Source: VGSG01 sp040756375
GTDB taxonomy: Bacteria; Desulfobacterota; Desulfomonilia; Desulfomonilales; Desulfomonilaceae
Assembly (NCBI GenBank): GCA_040756375.1
Contig: JBFLZC010000026.1
Location: 16,993-80,992 of the forward strand
Length of the DNA: 64,000 bases
Direction: 5' to 3'
Part shown: piece after piece, positions 60,550-64,000 of the stretch
Numbering within the stretch: position 1 is the first letter of the stretch
Layout of the letters: the number at the start of each line of letters is the position of its first letter
The notes under the pieces: model-generated
Database searches by the model: none
What the model saw: only the letters and a program-made list of their open reading frames with translations
Told to the model about the DNA's origin: nothing
Translations under genes and position numbers: made by a program

Positions 60550-60601
60550 AGCTCGCTCGAACCTGAACTCCTGCATTTATGCAGGGTTGAATCAGCGAGC
60601 T
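60550..60601 (-). promoter_or_regulatory. Long stem-loop between the NTF2-like gene and livK
   Basis: Outer stem AGCTCGCT/AGCGAGCT and inner stem CCTGCAT/ATGCAGG form a bulged hairpin that overlaps the stop codon of the upstream gene. It may act as a partial terminator or RNA-processing site. Confidence 0.5.
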
Positions 60602-61067
60602 AGCCCTTGTACCACTTGCCCCCTTCTTTAAGGAAAGTCAGAACGCTCCGTCTTTCCGCATCGGGCGCGCCTTCTCCGGCCAGGAGCACCAAGACCCTGA
60701 CCACGCCGAGCTTCTCCACATTGGGCATGTTTTCCGGGTCGGGCCTGTCGACCACCTCCATTACCTCTTCGATCACGTAACGCTTCACCTGAGTCGCATT
60801 TCCTCGGACCATCTCCTGGTACATCGGATACGTGTAAGTCCTCTTGAAAACGGAGGAAGGTGCGATCAGATTCCATACTTGCAGCAGATCGCCGGACATT
60901 TCAGCATCGAAATACGCTTTGACCGCGCTGATCAGATCGGCCTTGTCGTCTGCCTGAGCCGGATTTGCGATCGTCCCGGCCACAAGAAGTACGAGCATGG
61001 CTACCGCTACAGTGGTCCATCTGAATGGCGCCAGTGAAGCAATACGAGCTGGACGGCTCCGGATCAT
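60600..61067 (-). CDS. Exported NTF2-like small protein in the liv operon
   Basis: 155 residues from the ATG at 61067; the longer frame from 61124 would overlap livH and is less likely. Signal anchor about 15-38 (NPAQA-DD). Mature part (DLISAVKAYFDAEMSGDLLQVWNLIAP ... LTFLKEGGKWYKG) looks like a small alpha+beta NTF2/SnoaL-like fold. Placed between livH and the binding-protein gene, an unusual member of a Liv operon. It could be a periplasmic accessory of uptake. Function unknown. Confidence 0.7.
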   Translation of the reverse strand: MIRSRPARIASLAPFRWTTVAVAMLVLLVAGTIANPAQADDKADLISAVKAYFDAEMSGDLLQVWNLIAPSSVFKRTYTYPMYQEMVRGNATQVKRYVIEEVMEVVDRPDPENMPNVEKLGVVRVLVLLAGEGAPDAERRSVLTFLKEGGKWYKG

Positions 61068-61072
61068 GCTTC

Positions 61073-61951
61073 TCAGACCTTCTTCTCGTAGTGTTTGACG
61101 AACAAGCCGGATGGCTTCACGCAAAGAATCAGCACGATCACCGCAAAGGCGACTACAGACTTGAACTCAAGTGATACGTAGCCACCAAAGAAGTTCTCAA
61201 TCAATCCCAGCAAGTACCCGCCAATGGCCGCTCCGGGGAGGCTGGTCATGCCCCCGAGCACAGCAGCCGCGAACCCTTTCATCATGGGGTCTAGCATCAT
61301 GTTTGGGTCAAGAGTGGCAATCGGAGCGATCAGCATCCCTGCCACGGCTCCGGTTACCGAGCTAAGCCCCCAGGTAAAGGTGAGAATGCGACGGGTCGGG
61401 ATTCCCATGGCACGTGCAGCAAATGCATTCTGCTGAACCGCCTTCATGGCCACACCGACCTTGGTGTAACGGAAAAAGAGGAAGAGCAAAAGCATCATGA
61501 CCAGGCTGGTAACAAAGGTCCAGATGTTTATCTCGGTGATCATCACTCCGCCCACCATGATGCCGGAGTACTCGGAAAAGGGCACAGGAAACGGATTCTG
61601 ATTAGCTCCCCATTTCCAGCCCGCGATCCCGTACAGGATCATCTCGGCTCCGAGCGTAATGACTATCAACCCCAGTACCGTCGGGTTCTTTGCGGGTCTG
61701 AGAAATGCCAGTTCAAGCACACAGCCGAGCAAAAACGAAAAGACGACCGTGATTGCCGCGGTAGTCCAAAAGCCGACTCCGTAGCTCTGGATCAACGTAA
61801 ACGCCACGAATGCCGCGATCATGGCCATTTCGCCCTGAGCGAAGTTCGGCACCTCGGAGGTCTTGTATATGATTACCATGGCTAGGGCTACCAGAGCATA
61901 GCAAGCCCCGATGGCAAATCCGCCTATAATCAGATCGAAAAAGATACCCAT
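61073..61951 (-). CDS. livH: Branched-chain amino acid ABC transporter permease LivH
   Basis: 292 residues, about eight membrane segments. ALVALAMVIIYKTSEVPNFAQGEMAMI and GFAAAVLGGMTSLPGAAIGGYLLGLIENFFGGY are LivH signatures (EAA-like loop). GGGAGAAGGG precedes the ATG. It forms the channel with LivM; the start is 10 bp after the livM stop. Confidence 0.94.
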   Translation of the reverse strand: MGIFFDLIIGGFAIGACYALVALAMVIIYKTSEVPNFAQGEMAMIAAFVAFTLIQSYGVGFWTTAAITVVFSFLLGCVLELAFLRPAKNPTVLGLIVITLGAEMILYGIAGWKWGANQNPFPVPFSEYSGIMVGGVMITEINIWTFVTSLVMMLLLFLFFRYTKVGVAMKAVQQNAFAARAMGIPTRRILTFTWGLSSVTGAVAGMLIAPIATLDPNMMLDPMMKGFAAAVLGGMTSLPGAAIGGYLLGLIENFFGGYVSLEFKSVVAFAVIVLILCVKPSGLFVKHYEKKV

Positions 61952-61961
61952 CCCTTCTCCC

Positions 61962-63011
61962 TTAGAACGGCCATGTTCTCCAATAGCGTTTGGTTCTCAG
62001 GTAAATGCCGTGCATTCCCAGCGGCTCGAAAATTACGATCGCAATCATAATTGCGCCAATAACAATGCTCTGGATGTTGGGTATGCCTTCCGGGGTCAAG
62101 AACCGTTTTGAAATCTCAAGCAAGAACGGGCCGATTCCCGGAGCTTCGTGGATGACCAGCAGCTTGAGCTGGAGATAAGTCAGCAGCGCTGCTCCCAGGA
62201 TGGAACCCATGACCGACGCGAGCCCGCCGACAATCACCATTGCCAGAAACGTGATGGAAAGAATCAGGTTGAAACTGCCCGCGCTCACGTGCTCCAGGGC
62301 AAAGGCCATCAATGCTCCTGCGATCCCGGTATAGAACGCGCTCACCGCGAACGCGAGCGTCTTGTAGTAGGGCAAATTGATCCCCATCGCTTCGGCCGCT
62401 ACTTCGCTGTCCCTGATTGCGACAAACGCACGACCAACCCGCGACTTCAGGAGATTGACCGCAGCAATTGCAAGGATGACCGTAATCGTCATGATCACCG
62501 CATACTGCTCTGCGCCTGTGTCTGCCACGAAAGACCCCAAAGACATCGGAGGCGCCTTGATGCCCATGTGGCCGCCGGTGAAATCCGAGTGACTGATGAC
62601 CTGGGTCACTGCCATGCCGAAACCCAGCGTGGCAATGGCAAGATAAGGGCCCTCAAGCCGCAAAGACGGCAGCCCCAGCACAAAGCCAAACAGAGCGGAA
62701 ATGAATCCCGCGGCAGGTAGCGCAAAAATAAACGGCACGCCGGCTTTGACCATGAGCAGAACGCATGAGTACGCTCCGATGGCGAAGAAGCCGGCATGGC
62801 CAAGCGAAATCTGCCCGGTATACCCCACCAGGATGTTCAGGCCTATTGCCACAATGGAGTGGATAGCAATTAGGTTAAGAACGTACAGCGTGTAAGCACC
62901 CGCGAAGAACGGAACAATAGCCAGAATTGCAAGGAATATGACAGTAACCACAAGGACGGTATTCGTCCGGAATAACTGTATATCCTCGAAGTAATCGCGT
63001 TTCATATCCAT
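61962..63011 (-). CDS. livM: Branched-chain amino acid ABC transporter permease LivM
   Basis: 349 residues from the ATG at 63011; the longer frame from 63080 adds a sequence unlike the family. About nine membrane segments; YTGQISLGHAGFFAIGAYSCVLL, RDSEVAAEAMGINLPYYKTLAFAVSAFYTGIAGAL and SITFLAMVIVGGLASVMGSILGAALLT are LivM marks (in part). First gene of the transporter operon; a candidate promoter lies 110 bp upstream. Confidence 0.94.
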   Translation of the reverse strand: MDMKRDYFEDIQLFRTNTVLVVTVIFLAILAIVPFFAGAYTLYVLNLIAIHSIVAIGLNILVGYTGQISLGHAGFFAIGAYSCVLLMVKAGVPFIFALPAAGFISALFGFVLGLPSLRLEGPYLAIATLGFGMAVTQVISHSDFTGGHMGIKAPPMSLGSFVADTGAEQYAVIMTITVILAIAAVNLLKSRVGRAFVAIRDSEVAAEAMGINLPYYKTLAFAVSAFYTGIAGALMAFALEHVSAGSFNLILSITFLAMVIVGGLASVMGSILGAALLTYLQLKLLVIHEAPGIGPFLLEISKRFLTPEGIPNIQSIVIGAIMIAIVIFEPLGMHGIYLRTKRYWRTWPF

Positions 63012-63127
63012 GGCCGACCCCTGAGATCCCGCGCAGGAGTGTGCGTGGAACACCGCGTGCAGGACGGCGAACCCCGACAAAGCCCCACTTGCCGATCATG
63101 TGATCTTAAAGATGAGATGAACGCGTT

Positions 63128-63156
63128 CTTTTAGCAAGGCGCCAAGATATTGTCAA
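63128..63156 (-). promoter_or_regulatory. Candidate promoter of the liv operon
   Basis: On the minus strand TTGACA (63151-63156) and TAAAAG (63128-63133) with a 17-bp spacer, giving a leader of about 110 nt before livM. Good -35, weak -10. Confidence 0.5.
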
Positions 63157-63202
63157 GTACTGCGAGCGCAAAACCGCTCAGGGAGTGGGCGGGAGCATTG
63201 CG

Positions 63203-63691
63203 TTACTTCAGGATCAGATCGAATCTTTGTTCTTTAATAATATTGCCCCATTGGCTCACTTCGTGCTCTTCTGTCAGCACGAACCCCTCTCGTTCATAGA
63301 GGTGACGAGCTGTATCAAGACCCCGAAAGGTCCAAAGGAAGACCCTTGAGAAACCTGCTCCTCGACAAAAATCAACCGCCTGACTTATCAACGCCTTGCC
63401 GATTCCGAGGCCTTGAAACTCGGGATTGACAATGAACCACCGAAGGCGGGCGCCCTCGGTTTGAGCCGACTTGCCGTCAATGGCGATTGCCCCGGCAAAG
63501 GTCTCATCCGCAAGGGCCGCGGAAAAGAAGTCCCTGTCTTGCCGGAAATCGGCCATGAAATCAGAGAGCTCCCGCCCTACCTGTGTCTCGAATGAGACAT
63601 CAAAGTCCCAGTGCTGGTGATAATAAACCGCGTGCAGTTCCACGACCTTGCCGATTACTCCGGGATAGTATCCGGTAAATTCCACGCTCAT
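63203..63691 (-). CDS. GNAT-family N-acetyltransferase
   Basis: 162 residues from the ATG at 63691 (the frame opens at 63841, but the extra 50 residues come from repeat DNA). Acetyl-CoA-binding motif RWFIVNPEFQGLGIGKALISQAVDFC (Q/RxxGxG/A: QGLGIG), and LYEREGFVLTEEHEVSQWG. It transfers an acetyl group to an amine; substrate unknown. Same direction as the liv operon but upstream of its promoter. Confidence 0.88.
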   Translation of the reverse strand: MSVEFTGYYPGVIGKVVELHAVYYHQHWDFDVSFETQVGRELSDFMADFRQDRDFFSAALADETFAGAIAIDGKSAQTEGARLRWFIVNPEFQGLGIGKALISQAVDFCRGAGFSRVFLWTFRGLDTARHLYEREGFVLTEEHEVSQWGNIIKEQRFDLILK

Positions 63692-63712
63692 GACGTTCCT
63701 GACTGCCCTCTT

Positions 63713-63772
63713 TGTGGGGCGGCCTTTCCAGGCCGCCGGCAGGCTGGAAAGCCTGCCCCACAGGGGAGAGGA
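63713..63772. repeat. TGTGGGGC inverted repeat pair
   Basis: Outer ends TGTGGGGC and GCCCCACA, with inner palindromes GGCGGCCTTTCCAGGCCGCC and GGCAGGCTGGAAAGCCTGCC: two hairpins in one 60-bp unit immediately upstream of the GNAT start. A dispersed intergenic repeat type. Confidence 0.6.
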
Positions 63773-63821
63773 TCTGCAAAACCCCGTCCCTTCATGGGAA
63801 GGGGGAGGGTGCTCCGGGTTC

Positions 63822-64000
63822 TCGTACCAATGCGCTTTCAAAGAAGTAAAGCACGGGGGAAACTTCTTTGTGTAAAGAAGTTTCCCCCGGAACCCCCTTC
63901 AAGAAACTCTATATTTCGTTGGCATTCCTGCTTCCATCTAGGAAGCAGGAATGCCAACGGCGTATAGAAGTTTTTGGAAAGGGGTTCGGGGAGGAACCTT
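63822..64000 (-). repeat. Repeat array at the right edge with a perfect 19-bp hairpin
   Basis: Contains, in minus orientation, unit 2 (63822-63900) and part of a third unit (63960-64000) of the repeat at 44281-44375; shared landmarks are AAGGTTCC.CCCCGAAC, CTTCTTTACACAAA and GAAAGCGCATTGGTA. Between the units, 63917-63935 and 63941-63959 form a perfect 19-bp stem with a 5-nt loop. No gene. The array runs off the window. Confidence 0.6.

Noticed and set aside
1..64000. CRISPR arrays, tRNA or rRNA genes, prophage genes
   Set aside because: No regularly spaced repeats, cloverleaf genes or phage structural or integrase genes were recognised, though a tRNA scan was not possible.

Overview
The window looks like chromosomal DNA of a Gram-negative, probably anaerobic member of the Desulfobacterota (old Deltaproteobacteria). 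The evidence is the mix of large PAS/GAF sensor proteins and sigma-54 activators, clustered CoA-ligase and acyl-CoA dehydrogenase genes, a TAXI-type TRAP transporter, a split glycine decarboxylase (gcvPA/gcvPB), a selenoprotein of the GrdB/PrdB family, and several families of short palindromic repeats. A Desulfomonile-like organism would fit, but that is inference. No rRNA, tRNA, CRISPR array, prophage or plasmid backbone was seen. Layout: (1) 1-12.6 kb is rich in signalling genes. It holds a truncated histidine kinase with an orphan periplasmic binding protein; a signal peptidase I and a CPBP membrane protease; and a four-gene unit of binding protein, histidine kinase, single-domain response regulator and REC-PAS-PAS sigma-54 activator. 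(2) 13.4-24.2 kb is a beta-oxidation cluster: a divergent MerR-type regulator, CoA ligase, fused hydratase/3-hydroxyacyl-CoA dehydrogenase, thiolase and three acyl-CoA dehydrogenases. (3) 24.5-28.6 kb carries exported proteins: an arylsulfatase, a small cysteine-rich protein and a HAD phosphatase, with an eroded duplicate of the HAD gene beside it. (4) 29.0-38.6 kb is one co-directional block: TAXI-TRAP transporter (binding protein, DUF1850 protein, fused permease), gcvT-gcvH-gcvPA-gcvPB, a double-ACT regulator, and a UGA-containing selenoprotein gene with a visible bacterial SECIS hairpin. It is the most striking locus in the window. (5) 38.8-46.5 kb holds small unknown genes, a 200-bp palindrome, a very large membrane-bound sigma-54 activator (MASE3-like/GAF/PAS/AAA+/Fis), hrcA and an inositol-monophosphatase-family gene. 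(6) 46.9-49.9 kb is the housekeeping rpsP-khpA-rimM-trmD-rplS-rnhB operon behind a clear sigma-70 promoter. (7) 50-55.5 kb has a REP-associated tyrosine transposase between its REP palindromes, a 1114-residue AsmA-like protein, and small proteins including a lone HEPN protein. (8) 55.5-63.7 kb, on the minus strand, is a branched-chain-amino-acid-type ABC transporter (livM-livH-x-livK-livG-livF) followed by a second acyl-CoA synthetase, plus a GNAT acetyltransferase. How the genes work together: CoA ligases and the beta-oxidation set would activate and oxidise acyl or carboxylic acids. The Liv and TRAP systems import small organic acids or amino acids. The Gcv system splits glycine to CO2, NH3 and methylene-tetrahydrofolate. 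The two binding-protein/kinase pairs, neither with transporter genes beside it, look like solute sensors. Apart from the selenoprotein, the best non-gene finding is a 322-bp foldback element at 6275-6596. It has 12-bp perfect terminal inverted repeats and an 11-bp target duplication, and it sits inside a longer dispersed repeat whose uninterrupted relative is at 43.77-43.96 kb.
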